NCBI RefSeq assembly: GCF_000798815.1
Contig: NZ_JTLD01000042.1
Coordinates: forward strand, 1 to 64,000
Length of the DNA stretch: 64,000 nucleotides
Direction of reading: 5' to 3'
Source: Alistipes sp. ZOR0009
GTDB taxonomy: Bacteria; Bacteroidota; Bacteroidia; Bacteroidales; ZOR0009
Shown: positions 1 through 8,121 of the stretch, in pieces
Numbering within the stretch: the first letter of the stretch is position 1
Layout of the letters: every line of letters starts with the position of its first letter
Translations under genes and position numbers: made by a program
The notes under the pieces: model-generated
Database searches by the model: none
What the model was told of the DNA's origin: nothing
Seen by the model: the letters and a program-made list of their open reading frames with translations, nothing else

Positions 1-84
1 GGCAAGTAGTGGCTGCTACCTGCCATTTTGTACTTGCTACCCGACAAGTAGTGGCTGCTACCTGAATTTTAGTGCTTGCTATGG
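1..84. repeat. Four 21-base periodic repeat units at window edge
   Basis: The first 84 bases divide exactly into four 21-base units. Units 1 and 3 are nearly identical (both contain AAGTAGTGGCTGCTACCT), and units 2 and 4 share a TTTT...CTTGCTA pattern, so the higher-order period is 42 bases. The element AGTGCTTGCT in unit 4 also occurs in the larger 21-base-period array near 44.0 kb. The array is cut by the window start, so its full length is unknown. No coding function is evident. Confidence 0.7.
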
Positions 85-91
85 GGCAATA

Positions 92-122
92 AAAAAAGAG
101 GCGACCCATTCGGGTCGCCTCT
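92..122 (-). terminator. Rho-independent terminator of the DUF4493 lipoprotein gene
   Basis: The hairpin pairs GAGGCGACCC with GGGTCGCCTC around a short loop. Read leftward it is followed by a run of T residues, just past the stop codon at 129. It would end the leftward nuclease/lipoprotein transcript. Confidence 0.8.
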
Positions 123-128
123 ACATGG

Positions 129-1334
129 CTATTTATTGATCGAGATATCGTCAATGAAAAAGCGGGATGGCTTTTCGGTAGTTCCTTTTATCTCCTTACC
201 CGTTTCGAAACGAACGATGGTGTTGCTGGTTCCGTTGCTAAAGGTTAGGGTGTACTCGTCGAGCGAGGTGGCACTCTTTCCCTGCTTAAGTGTAACTGCC
301 TGCTTTTGGTCGTTTACAACTACGATTAGCTGGGCGTCGGCATTCCATCCTTTGGCCTTAAACTTAATGGTAAAGGTGCCGTTGTTGGCCGAAAGGTTAA
401 GCGGATACTTATTCTCTATGGCACCGGTGGTGCTGCTGCTGCCCACTCTGATGGCACCTCCAGCCTGATATACGGTACCAATAATCTTAAATAGCTCGTC
501 TCCGGGCCAACCACTCGATCCTGATCCGTCTATTCCACCCTGCTGCGCAGTCGAGAAATCTTCGAAAAGGCTGCTTGCAGCATCGCCAGGGGTGGTGCCA
601 CCTTCGCCCGGCTTGGTGGGGTTTAGTATAACCACATCCTCGGTAAAGGTGTTGTTGGAGCCTATCACGGTAAAGGTTACCACAATTTTCCCATTTTGGG
701 TTCCGTCGGCTTGGTAGCTTATCTCTACGTTGGCAAGTTCTTGGGCGTTTACGTTACGTGTAAAAACGGCTACTGGGGTTCCGTTGTTGGTGGTGGTAAT
801 TTTGAGGTTGCCTGGCTTAAAGTAGCCAGTACGCTGCTCGCCTATACCGTATATTAGGTTCCCACTTTCCGACTCAATAAGGGTGTTGTAGCTGGAGTAG
901 GCCTTTTTGAAGCTTTCGGTGTAGGTAATCTTTACTCCTGCATTGGTTTGGATATTGGTAAGCGTTAGCTTTTCTGTAGCGTTGGCCGCAAGCGTTACCT
1001 CCTTGGTGGCTTCGTAGGCAGGTGTATCCCACTTGGCCTCCGAAAAGGAGCCGCTAGTGGTCTTTACTACGTAGGTGTCGGCTGGTAGCTCAATGTTATT
1101 TTCGCCAATTTCAGCATACTTGTCAAATGTCTTAACGGCTTGTCCATCCTTTTTTCGGATGATGCTAACGGCCAAATCTTGCGCCGAAAATCCGCTTTTG
1201 GCAATAGTAGTGCTGCTTATTTCAGCCTTTATTTTAAGAAATCCGTTTCCGGCTGCAGGGGTAGGGGTGTCGTCGCTCTTAGAGCAGGCGCTAAATGCCG
1301 CTACCGCCAATAGTGCTATAAGATAATTCTTCAT
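129..1334 (-). CDS. DUF4493 domain surface lipoprotein with C-terminal jelly-roll-like domain
   Basis: This 401-residue protein has a lipoprotein signal peptide with lipobox cysteine followed by SKSDD, a sequence resembling the acidic lipoprotein export signal that sends Bacteroidota lipoproteins to the cell surface. Residues about 30-230 match a DUF4493 module: they share the FKK..SSY and ERxGYFKPG-type signature with the two endonuclease I lipoproteins in this cluster. The rest (about 255-400) resembles a beta-sandwich of the carbohydrate-binding or choice-of-anchor kind, ending in a FFIDDISI strand. No catalytic motif is visible. It is the last gene of the leftward cluster, 13 bases after an endonuclease gene, so it is probably an accessory binding protein of the nuclease locus. 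The domain call is by recognition, and the ligand is unknown. Confidence 0.75.
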   Translation of the reverse strand: MKNYLIALLAVAAFSACSKSDDTPTPAAGNGFLKIKAEISSTTIAKSGFSAQDLAVSIIRKKDGQAVKTFDKYAEIGENNIELPADTYVVKTTSGSFSEAKWDTPAYEATKEVTLAANATEKLTLTNIQTNAGVKITYTESFKKAYSSYNTLIESESGNLIYGIGEQRTGYFKPGNLKITTTNNGTPVAVFTRNVNAQELANVEISYQADGTQNGKIVVTFTVIGSNNTFTEDVVILNPTKPGEGGTTPGDAASSLFEDFSTAQQGGIDGSGSSGWPGDELFKIIGTVYQAGGAIRVGSSSTTGAIENKYPLNLSANNGTFTIKFKAKGWNADAQLIVVVNDQKQAVTLKQGKSATSLDEYTLTFSNGTSNTIVRFETGKEIKGTTEKPSRFFIDDISINK

Positions 1335-1347
1335 TTTTTCTACAACG

Positions 1348-2817
1348 CTACTTTATGGTTATGGTATACTGATATTTTACGGGACGTTGCACCGATTTGC
1401 TGCTAGTTCCTGCTCCCCAAATGCGATCTACAAACTCTGGGTGGTCGACAAATGGGTTGCGGTTGTGCTGGAACTCTTCGGCAACCTCGTTCCTTTTTTG
1501 CTCTTTGGCGCTTACGGGGTCGTTTTTATGCCAGCGGATAAACATTTTTATTACCCAAGGATCTAATCCTAAGTCGTCGCTGCTAAATACGTTGTTATCC
1601 CATTTGTGAATATCTTCGGCGTAGCGGGTAACAAAGTAGAAGTAGATGCGGGCAATATCGCCCTTGTAGGCATCAATTGGCTCAAATACGGTGGTCGAAA
1701 TACCCAAGTCTTTTTTGGGATTTCCTAGCTTACTTCCGTTCATAGAGGTAAAGGTGGACGATTCAACCTCTCCAAATGGGTAGTTACTTCTCATGCCGTT
1801 AACTTTTCCGTCGGTTGGTAGGATATGCAGGTAGTCCGACACCATCGGACTTTGTGACTTAAACCAGCTTTGAGGGATGCAGTGCTCGCGGTTGAAGCAG
1901 TCGCCCTCATTCTTGTAGGTGCCACATCTGTCTTGGTTGGGTTGGAAGTAGTATGGAGGAGTGCCGCTAGGAATGTCGGAGTAGATATCCCAGATGGCGC
2001 CTGTATTGTCGGTGCGAATATCGCCCTTAGCGTAGGCTTCGTAAAGAGCATCGTAGCTTTGACCTTTGTAACCGGTGGAGATGATGCTGGTAAGCGCCTT
2101 CTTAAGGGCGATGCCCACCTTGCCGGATGCATTTTGGTAGTAGCCGGTGTACGACTCGCCACCCTCTTCGTATGGGAGCTTTATATTAAGAAGCAGCTTA
2201 GATCCGGGAGCTAAGCTGGCGCTGCTGGAGGCAATTTGATGCTTATACTCCTTCTTCTCGCCTTTTTCGTCGGTATAGGAGATGGTAACAACTAGTGGAC
2301 CGCGATAAAAGTATCCCAATCGCTCTTCGTTTGGCTGAAAGGTTAGGCTTCCATCAGGACTCGACACGGTACAGCTGTAGCTGGTACAGGTTTTCTTAAA
2401 CTTATCGGAGTAGCTGATGCCCAACCCAAAGTTAACCTGCTTTAGTGCAAGGTTGAGGGTGGATACGTTGGCTGCGCTAACCGAAAAGGTGCTGCTGCCC
2501 GAGTAGATTGGCTTCTCGAATAGCGGTACGCGCTTGTTGGTTGGCGTAGCGGTAAAGGTGTACTGTCCTGGCTTAATCTCTAAGCCTGCTGCGGGTATAT
2601 CCGAAGCCTTGGCCAGCTGCACCACGGGGGTGTTATCCTTATCGTTGATTTGAACGGCAAGGCTATCGTAGTTAACCTCCGAATTTGCCGCGGGTGCGGC
2701 TAAACGTAGCAATCCTTTCTCCTGGATTACCTCTTCGTGCCGCACATCGGTGTTGCACGATTGCATTGCCAGCGAGCCAAAGGCCAGCGCCAGCAGTAGT
2801 TTTTGAAATTGTCTCAT
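1348..2817 (-). CDS. Endonuclease I family lipoprotein with N-terminal DUF4493 domain (copy 1)
   Basis: This is a predicted surface nuclease of 489 residues. The ATG at 2817 is preferred over an upstream in-frame start because it puts MRQFQKLLLALAFGSLAMQSC, a clean lipoprotein signal, at the N-terminus. Residues about 30-230 form a DUF4493 module (LTFQPNEERLGYF signature). The C-terminal half is an endonuclease I domain with CFNREHCIPQSWF and HILPTDGKVNGMRSNYPFGEV, the metal-binding NREH and the conserved ILPTDG blocks of the EndA/Bsn family. Such enzymes cut DNA and/or RNA without sequence specificity outside the cytoplasm. It is closely similar to the gene at 8122-9600, so the two are in-cluster paralogues. 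It lies behind a terminator and a 14-base inverted repeat, which may give it separate regulation. Confidence 0.88.
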   Translation of the reverse strand: MRQFQKLLLALAFGSLAMQSCNTDVRHEEVIQEKGLLRLAAPAANSEVNYDSLAVQINDKDNTPVVQLAKASDIPAAGLEIKPGQYTFTATPTNKRVPLFEKPIYSGSSTFSVSAANVSTLNLALKQVNFGLGISYSDKFKKTCTSYSCTVSSPDGSLTFQPNEERLGYFYRGPLVVTISYTDEKGEKKEYKHQIASSSASLAPGSKLLLNIKLPYEEGGESYTGYYQNASGKVGIALKKALTSIISTGYKGQSYDALYEAYAKGDIRTDNTGAIWDIYSDIPSGTPPYYFQPNQDRCGTYKNEGDCFNREHCIPQSWFKSQSPMVSDYLHILPTDGKVNGMRSNYPFGEVESSTFTSMNGSKLGNPKKDLGISTTVFEPIDAYKGDIARIYFYFVTRYAEDIHKWDNNVFSSDDLGLDPWVIKMFIRWHKNDPVSAKEQKRNEVAEEFQHNRNPFVDHPEFVDRIWGAGTSSKSVQRPVKYQYTITIK

Positions 2818-2892
2818 TGTTATATTCCGATTATGGGCTGCTACGGCCATCCGAAGCTTCCCATCCTAAGTTTGATATAGATTTAAAAAGAA

Positions 2893-2935
2893 GTTAGTAA
2901 TATTTATAGGCGGCAGCCAGGTAAATATTACTAAC
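2893..2935. repeat. Perfect 14-base inverted repeat upstream of endonuclease copy 1
   Basis: GTTAGTAATATTTA at 2893-2906 is mirrored exactly by TAAATATTACTAAC at 2922-2935 around a 15-base spacer. Read leftward it is followed by a T-rich stretch (TTCTTTTT), so it could be a second terminator. It could equally be an operator for the endonuclease gene starting at 2817. Confidence 0.75.
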
Positions 2936-2950
2936 GGGTTGGTTGATTAA

Positions 2951-2981
2951 TAAAAGAGGCTGCCCTATCGGACAGCCTTTA
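2951..2981 (-). terminator. Terminator after the DUF6359 lipoprotein gene
   Basis: AGGCTGCCC pairs with GGACAGCCT (one mismatch) and, read leftward, is followed by a T-rich tail. It lies just past the stop codon at 3011 and separates the upstream TonB-receptor operon from endonuclease copy 1. Confidence 0.7.
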
Positions 2982-3010
2982 TAAAAAAAGCGAGATTGTT
3001 TGATTTCTTC

Positions 3011-3979
3011 TTATTTCTTGAAATCTGCTACATCAACCATTCCTGGTTTTCCAAAAGAAGCAGTTACAGTTCCTCTAAGAGAAATTTCTTTTTGAAGGAT
3101 AACTTGGTTTGCTGCAGTTCCTAGGCCTAGCTCATTTCTAGGGGCACCTGTCATTAATTTTACAGCGATACACTTTGTTGGATCTGTTTCGTCTTTTGTT
3201 GGAGCTAAAACAATGTTAGTTACGTCTCCTGCTGCAAAATTGCTGTTCTTAATAGAGAATCCACCACCCGATTGAGCAGATACAGCAAATCCTACAACAA
3301 AACCTTTAACCCATTTAATGCTATTATCCTGAGTTGCGATTACGTCTGCTACTGAAAAAGGATTTTCAGCAACATCTCCTTTGGCTACTTCTACATTAAA
3401 TTTGAAGTTGTCAAGACGGAATGTTGTAACAACTTTTGGGTCGGTAGTGGTTGCTTTATACTTAAAGCCAATGTAGATCGTTCCTGAATATTTAGAAAGA
3501 TCGATGTTCCCAGAATTGTACCATCCCCATTGAACAGACTCCTTGGTTGGAAGTTTTGCTTCTAACTTGATAGGGTTTCCTTTTGCAGGAAGAGAATCAG
3601 TCATTACATATACTTCCAATGAACTATTGTCAGCCCAGTAGCCCATTGCGGCATCAAAAGAAAAACTTTTAATTTTAGCATCGGTAACATTGATGGCTTT
3701 AGATACTAACCAACTTTCGAACTCACCTGCAGGTGCTCCGTATGCAGTGATTTGAGGATAACGGTTGGTGTTAAACTCACCAACTTTCCAGTCAATAGTT
3801 CCTTTTACAAGGGCTGTCGACCAACCTGCAACTTCAACCTTTGCATCTTTAACTCCTGCATTGAAGTCCTCTTTTACTTGAGTTGCTCCTTTTATTACAG
3901 GCTTTGTCTCGTCATCGCTCTTAGAGCAAGAAGCCAGTGCTACGGTAGCACATAGGGCAATTGTTAAGAATTTTTTCAT
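3011..3979 (-). CDS. Choice-of-anchor J / DUF6359 domain lipoprotein
   Basis: This is a 322-residue predicted surface lipoprotein. The ATG at 3979 gives MKKFLTIALCATVALASC with SKSDDE after the cysteine, an acidic export signal. Residues about 45-200 form a choice-of-anchor J-type beta-sandwich (a LDNFKFNV end strand, and SWLVSKAINV as in gene 4046-5395). Residues about 210-320 resemble the OB-fold-like DUF6359 module, beginning NPFSVADVIA and continuing WVKGFVVG. No enzyme motif is seen. It is directly downstream of the DUF5689 gene and probably forms part of an outer-surface complex with the TonB receptor. Its ligand is unknown; DNA or nucleotides are guesses from the neighbouring nucleases. 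Confidence 0.72.
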   Translation of the reverse strand: MKKFLTIALCATVALASCSKSDDETKPVIKGATQVKEDFNAGVKDAKVEVAGWSTALVKGTIDWKVGEFNTNRYPQITAYGAPAGEFESWLVSKAINVTDAKIKSFSFDAAMGYWADNSSLEVYVMTDSLPAKGNPIKLEAKLPTKESVQWGWYNSGNIDLSKYSGTIYIGFKYKATTTDPKVVTTFRLDNFKFNVEVAKGDVAENPFSVADVIATQDNSIKWVKGFVVGFAVSAQSGGGFSIKNSNFAAGDVTNIVLAPTKDETDPTKCIAVKLMTGAPRNELGLGTAANQVILQKEISLRGTVTASFGKPGMVDVADFKK

Positions 3980-4045
3980 TTTTGTTTTTTTGTGGGTTAA
4001 ACTTATAGTAAAGTATATACTCAAAAAAGGATTGTAAAGGTAGCA

Positions 4046-5395
4046 TTATTTTGCTACCTCACTCCCAAATTTAAAGTTGTCTACTCGGAATGTCGTTGAG
4101 TTGCTAGCACCTCCTTTGGCTCTGTACCTAAAACCAACATAAACAACACCGCTTTTTGACGACAAATCGATGCTGCCTGTTGGTATCCATGTATTGACAG
4201 GGTCTGTCGCTATGGCAATTCGGGCATTAAGCAGCTCCTTTACTGTTGCCTTCGAAGGATCCTTGTCGTTCATCAGGTATACTTCTAGCGAGGAAGTGTT
4301 CATCCAGTAGTTCATAGCCGTTTCAAAAGAGATCAACTTTTGCGTTGCTTTGTCGAGATCAAGACCTGGGGTTACCAGCCAGTATTCGTAATCAGGAGCT
4401 GCTCCTTTATGAGCAGATGCTTGGGCATAATGGTTTTGATCTTGATCAAATACCATTGTTAGCCAGTTTCTGTCTCCAATTGTACTAAAGGTGCACCATC
4501 CGTTGATTGCAGCAGAACCGTTACTTGCTCCTGCATTAAAACTTTCATTAAGCGATGTTACAATAATAGAAACGTTAGGATCTACGTCTGTTCCGTCGAA
4601 GGTTCCTACGTCGTTATAATCGCGGATAAGCAGCTGCCAGGTACTTCCATACTTGGTAGCAACGCAGGTTATCGATCCCATTCCTTTAGGAAGCGTTTTT
4701 TGAGAGAAGGTAGCGTAGGAACTGGTGTAAACTAGGCTTCTTCCACCTTTTAAATCGGCAATATCCCTTGAGGTTGGGTATTGGCTTGACTTATCGGCAA
4801 ATAAATCTTTACCACCACCAGGGAAATAGATGTTTTTAATGGTAATTACCCTATCTACCATATCGGGGGTTAGCTCCGTTAACGAGTTGATGGTTTGTAC
4901 TTTTACCTTAGAAACATCGCGTCTTCCCTGCTTAAAGATATGCTCTTTTGCAAGGAATAATGGCATACGGCCGATGGTAACATCGCCATTCGATTTTGTG
5001 AATGGTGTTCCTATCGCTGTATAACCGTCGTAATTGCCAACGTAAAGCCCCTTACATTCTACAAATATTTCTTGGCCAACGTTGCAGATCTTGTATAAAG
5101 AAGAGCCGTCAACAACAAGTTCCAAACCTGCTGTACCTTCAAGATCTTGGAAGTAGATTTTTTTGTAAACGTTACCGCAGGAGTCGGAAGCGTTTACTAC
5201 TCCTCGAAGCACGATGTTTTCTTTTATCTCTACAGGCGCTTTGTTGGTAAACCTTTCTTTAAACGCTTTTATGGTCATTGTTGCTGCCCCCGTGTACTGG
5301 CTTTCCTTGTACTCGGGAGTGTCAAATTCGGGGCTACAGCCTACAACTCCTGCAAGAAGTCCTATGCCTAGTAGCGTGTATAAAAATCTTTTCAT
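4046..5395 (-). CDS. DUF5689 domain lipoprotein with choice-of-anchor J domain
   Basis: The protein has 449 residues from the ATG at 5395 (the upstream alternative is a TTG). A lipobox LLAGVVGC is followed by acidic residues SPEFDTPEYKE. Residues about 40-270 match DUF5689, an OB-like domain typical of TonB-receptor neighbours (LRGVVNASDSCGNVYKKIY, YFPGGGKDLFAD). Residues about 280-449 carry a second module with the same LDLDKATQ / VDNFKFGSEV pattern as the next gene. It sits 18 bases after the receptor gene, so co-transcription is likely. In Bacteroidota such DUF5689 proteins commonly accompany SusD-less TonB receptors, and I infer a substrate-capturing role here. Confidence 0.78.
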   Translation of the reverse strand: MKRFLYTLLGIGLLAGVVGCSPEFDTPEYKESQYTGAATMTIKAFKERFTNKAPVEIKENIVLRGVVNASDSCGNVYKKIYFQDLEGTAGLELVVDGSSLYKICNVGQEIFVECKGLYVGNYDGYTAIGTPFTKSNGDVTIGRMPLFLAKEHIFKQGRRDVSKVKVQTINSLTELTPDMVDRVITIKNIYFPGGGKDLFADKSSQYPTSRDIADLKGGRSLVYTSSYATFSQKTLPKGMGSITCVATKYGSTWQLLIRDYNDVGTFDGTDVDPNVSIIVTSLNESFNAGASNGSAAINGWCTFSTIGDRNWLTMVFDQDQNHYAQASAHKGAAPDYEYWLVTPGLDLDKATQKLISFETAMNYWMNTSSLEVYLMNDKDPSKATVKELLNARIAIATDPVNTWIPTGSIDLSSKSGVVYVGFRYRAKGGASNSTTFRVDNFKFGSEVAK

Positions 5396-5413
5396 ATTAG
5401 TCTTTTTCAATTT

Positions 5414-8089
5414 TTAGAATTTAAATCCAATGTTTAGGAAGAAGTTTATTCCTTGTAGGTAGAAGTACTTTCCGGGGAACTTATTGACGTCACCGTCTGC
5501 ATCTACACGTCCTTGCTCAAATCCGCCTGTTCTGATATTTTTATCGTTTAGGATGTTTTGAACTGAAAGGTTAATGTTTAGTGATGACCTGTTTTTTAGG
5601 TAGATCAGCTTACCAATTGATGCATCCCAAATAAAGTTGCTGCTGAATTTTTCTTGGGTGTCGTACTTTGCCTTGTTGCTACTTTCTTTACGAAGGGGCA
5701 TCAAGTCGATATAGTTGTTATCGTAGTAGTTTAGGTTAGTTTCGAAGAACCACATTTTAGGATGGAAGTAGTTTACCCCAAAGCTTAGCGCAGTTTGTGG
5801 TTGTCCGCTCACCTTGTATCCGTCGTAGTAAACAGTTTGTTTCTTATCTGGGCTGGTACCATTCTCGTAGCTGGCAGTACCTGTTGGGTTATTGGTGTAC
5901 TTGTACTGGCCAACATTTCCTAAGAACTCGAGGGTAATTTGCGAGTTAATTTTAGAAGATAGGCCTAGCTCGATACCCTTGTGCTCTTTATCAACACCTG
6001 TAAGGGCGTAGTTAATGAACGTTTGGTATTGATCGTGGTAGAAGTTGCTTATTTCAATTTGATCTTTGAATATGGTGTAGTATCCGCTAACGCGACCTCT
6101 TACGATTCCGTAGTTAAACATGTAACCTAAATCGCCAGAGATGATCTTTCCATTTTTAAGATCGCTAATGGTGGTGTTTTTGATACGAGGAGATACGTAA
6201 GCATTGGTGGCAAGAGGAGAACGAGTCTCGTATAGAGCGTTTGCAGTTACAAAGTTCTTTCCGTTTACCTTGTAAATAGCGCTTGTTTTTACCGAGATGT
6301 CGCTAAAGTTGTTAACTGCACTTTTCCCGTACGAATTTCCTTTGGCACGGCCATTCTCCATGTTTCCATAGCGATAGAACGAGTTAAAGTTGTACTTGGT
6401 TGCAGCAGATATCTCCCACCTATTTAAAGATAGGTGTCCTTGAATCCATGCATTGGCAGAGGTAGAGTATAGATCGTAATCATATCCGAACTTATCGTCC
6501 TTAGTTACGAGTCTGTTAGGGTTTCTAAGGTCGTTTTGTAGGGCGTTAGGATCAGGTTGTATTCCAGAGTTAATATCTCTTTCTGCGAATTGATCGACAT
6601 CCTTCCAGTATTTTGCACCTAGTAGATCGTTTATGGTTTTGTAGTGCGAACCAATGTACTTGCGCGCTTCAACTCCTCCAATCAAGGTAATTTTATCTGT
6701 TAACGTTTTCTTTAGAGTAGAATTGAACGTTAAATCTTTGTAGTCGTTATTTTGATCTTCTAGGATAAACCCGGCTCTTCCATTCTTGTCTGGGTTACCA
6801 TTCGATTGGTATAGTTCATCCCATTTTATTTGAGAATAGTTTTTATCTGTTTTCCACTTTTGGGTAACTATTTGGTAGTTTATAGATCCTTTGTCAAAGT
6901 AGCTAGGTAAATATCTATAGTAGTCGGGTCTTGGATCGTTGTCGTTATTCCAGTTTAAGCCGCTTTTTTTGTATTGGCTATATCTTCCGGCAATACCTGC
7001 ATTAAAGGTTGTTTTAGGATCAATCTTCCATTCGTACGAGATAAGAACCGAAGGCTCGAATGACTTAACAACACGAGCATTGCGTTTTTTTCCTTCTTGA
7101 TATCCCCAGTTTGGGTTGTAGAGATTGTCGCCAACTAAATCGTATGCTTCTTGAACGCTTCCTGCGCTGGTACCTCTTTCGGTAGGCGAACCAAAGGTGG
7201 TGATGGAGATGCTGTGGCGGCTGTTAAAGATTTTTTCGGCGCTTAACAAGTAGGCCCAGCTGTTGTAGTAGGTTCCTTCAATATTTCCCTCCTTAGCCCA
7301 ACGTTGCGAGCCAGATGCGGTAAAAGCCCATCCGTTTTTTAGGATACCGGTAGAGTAGGTGGCCATAGCACGGGTGGTGTATGCCCTGTTGGCGAAGGCA
7401 AGGCTTGCTTTTGCACCAATGGCTTGGTGGCTTGGTCTTAAATCTATGTTCGAGGCTCCTCCAACATTTCCGTAGGAGTAGGTCGTCATTTCAATCCCAT
7501 TTCCACCGTCCCTGTTTCTGAAGGCATCGTTTAATCCTCCAATAGACGAGTACTGGAAGTTACCACGCTCGCTGGTGTTAAAGTTAATGCCGTTGATGTA
7601 GGTGGTAAAGTTATCCTGATCGTAGCCACGGAGGTTAAAGCGCATAGCTCCAAACTTAAATCCGAAGTTAGAAAAGTAAACGTCATCAGAGGAGGCTAAA
7701 ACGGTAGATATGTTTTGAGTGCTACCCTCCTCATTGCCTAACTCCGATTCGTCGAGCACCATGGCAACTTCAGATTGGTTGGTGGCTAGCTGCACGGCAA
7801 TGGTTCCTAAGTCAACCATCTCATCAGGATTAATAGCAACCTCAATGGTCTTTCCATTAATTTGTGGGGCTGTAATGGTGAGTACGCCATTACCAGGAAG
7901 CATGTTGCGAAGTTCGAAAATACCTTTTGCATCGGTTTTGGTGGTTGCTCCTGTCGAGATTTTGATCGTAACGTTAGCAATTCCCTCTTTTGTTTTCGAA
8001 TCTACAATCCTTCCCTTAATTACGCCAGAATCTGCCATCGCATAAGATGATAGGAATAGCGTAATAATCAAGGAGATTATCATTCTCAT
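5414..8089 (-). CDS. TonB-dependent outer-membrane receptor without SusD partner
   Basis: This 891-residue protein has a signal peptide ending near SSYAMA. Residues about 22-100 form a carboxypeptidase-regulatory-like domain (GVIKGRIVDSKTKEGIANV). A plug follows at about 120-230 (MRFNLRGYDQDNFTTYINGI), and then a long beta-barrel that ends in the aromatic strand NFFLNIGFKF. Unlike the SusC at 55.9 kb it has no STN domain and no SusD next door. Its companions are DUF5689/DUF6359 lipoproteins and nucleases. It would import a ligand across the outer membrane with TonB energy. The nuclease context suggests nucleic-acid fragments, nucleosides or phosphate, but the sequence itself does not show the substrate. 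ATG codons at 8089 and 8083 are both possible starts. Confidence 0.88.
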   Translation of the reverse strand: MRMIISLIITLFLSSYAMADSGVIKGRIVDSKTKEGIANVTIKISTGATTKTDAKGIFELRNMLPGNGVLTITAPQINGKTIEVAINPDEMVDLGTIAVQLATNQSEVAMVLDESELGNEEGSTQNISTVLASSDDVYFSNFGFKFGAMRFNLRGYDQDNFTTYINGINFNTSERGNFQYSSIGGLNDAFRNRDGGNGIEMTTYSYGNVGGASNIDLRPSHQAIGAKASLAFANRAYTTRAMATYSTGILKNGWAFTASGSQRWAKEGNIEGTYYNSWAYLLSAEKIFNSRHSISITTFGSPTERGTSAGSVQEAYDLVGDNLYNPNWGYQEGKKRNARVVKSFEPSVLISYEWKIDPKTTFNAGIAGRYSQYKKSGLNWNNDNDPRPDYYRYLPSYFDKGSINYQIVTQKWKTDKNYSQIKWDELYQSNGNPDKNGRAGFILEDQNNDYKDLTFNSTLKKTLTDKITLIGGVEARKYIGSHYKTINDLLGAKYWKDVDQFAERDINSGIQPDPNALQNDLRNPNRLVTKDDKFGYDYDLYSTSANAWIQGHLSLNRWEISAATKYNFNSFYRYGNMENGRAKGNSYGKSAVNNFSDISVKTSAIYKVNGKNFVTANALYETRSPLATNAYVSPRIKNTTISDLKNGKIISGDLGYMFNYGIVRGRVSGYYTIFKDQIEISNFYHDQYQTFINYALTGVDKEHKGIELGLSSKINSQITLEFLGNVGQYKYTNNPTGTASYENGTSPDKKQTVYYDGYKVSGQPQTALSFGVNYFHPKMWFFETNLNYYDNNYIDLMPLRKESSNKAKYDTQEKFSSNFIWDASIGKLIYLKNRSSLNINLSVQNILNDKNIRTGGFEQGRVDADGDVNKFPGKYFYLQGINFFLNIGFKF

Positions 8090-8121
8090 AATTAAACTAT
8101 TTTTGGTTTTACTTGGTTTTT

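Noticed and set aside
1791-2162. Leftward 123-codon and rightward 114-codon frames inside endonuclease copy 1
   Set aside because: They overlap a clearly conserved gene in other frames and show no family resemblance.
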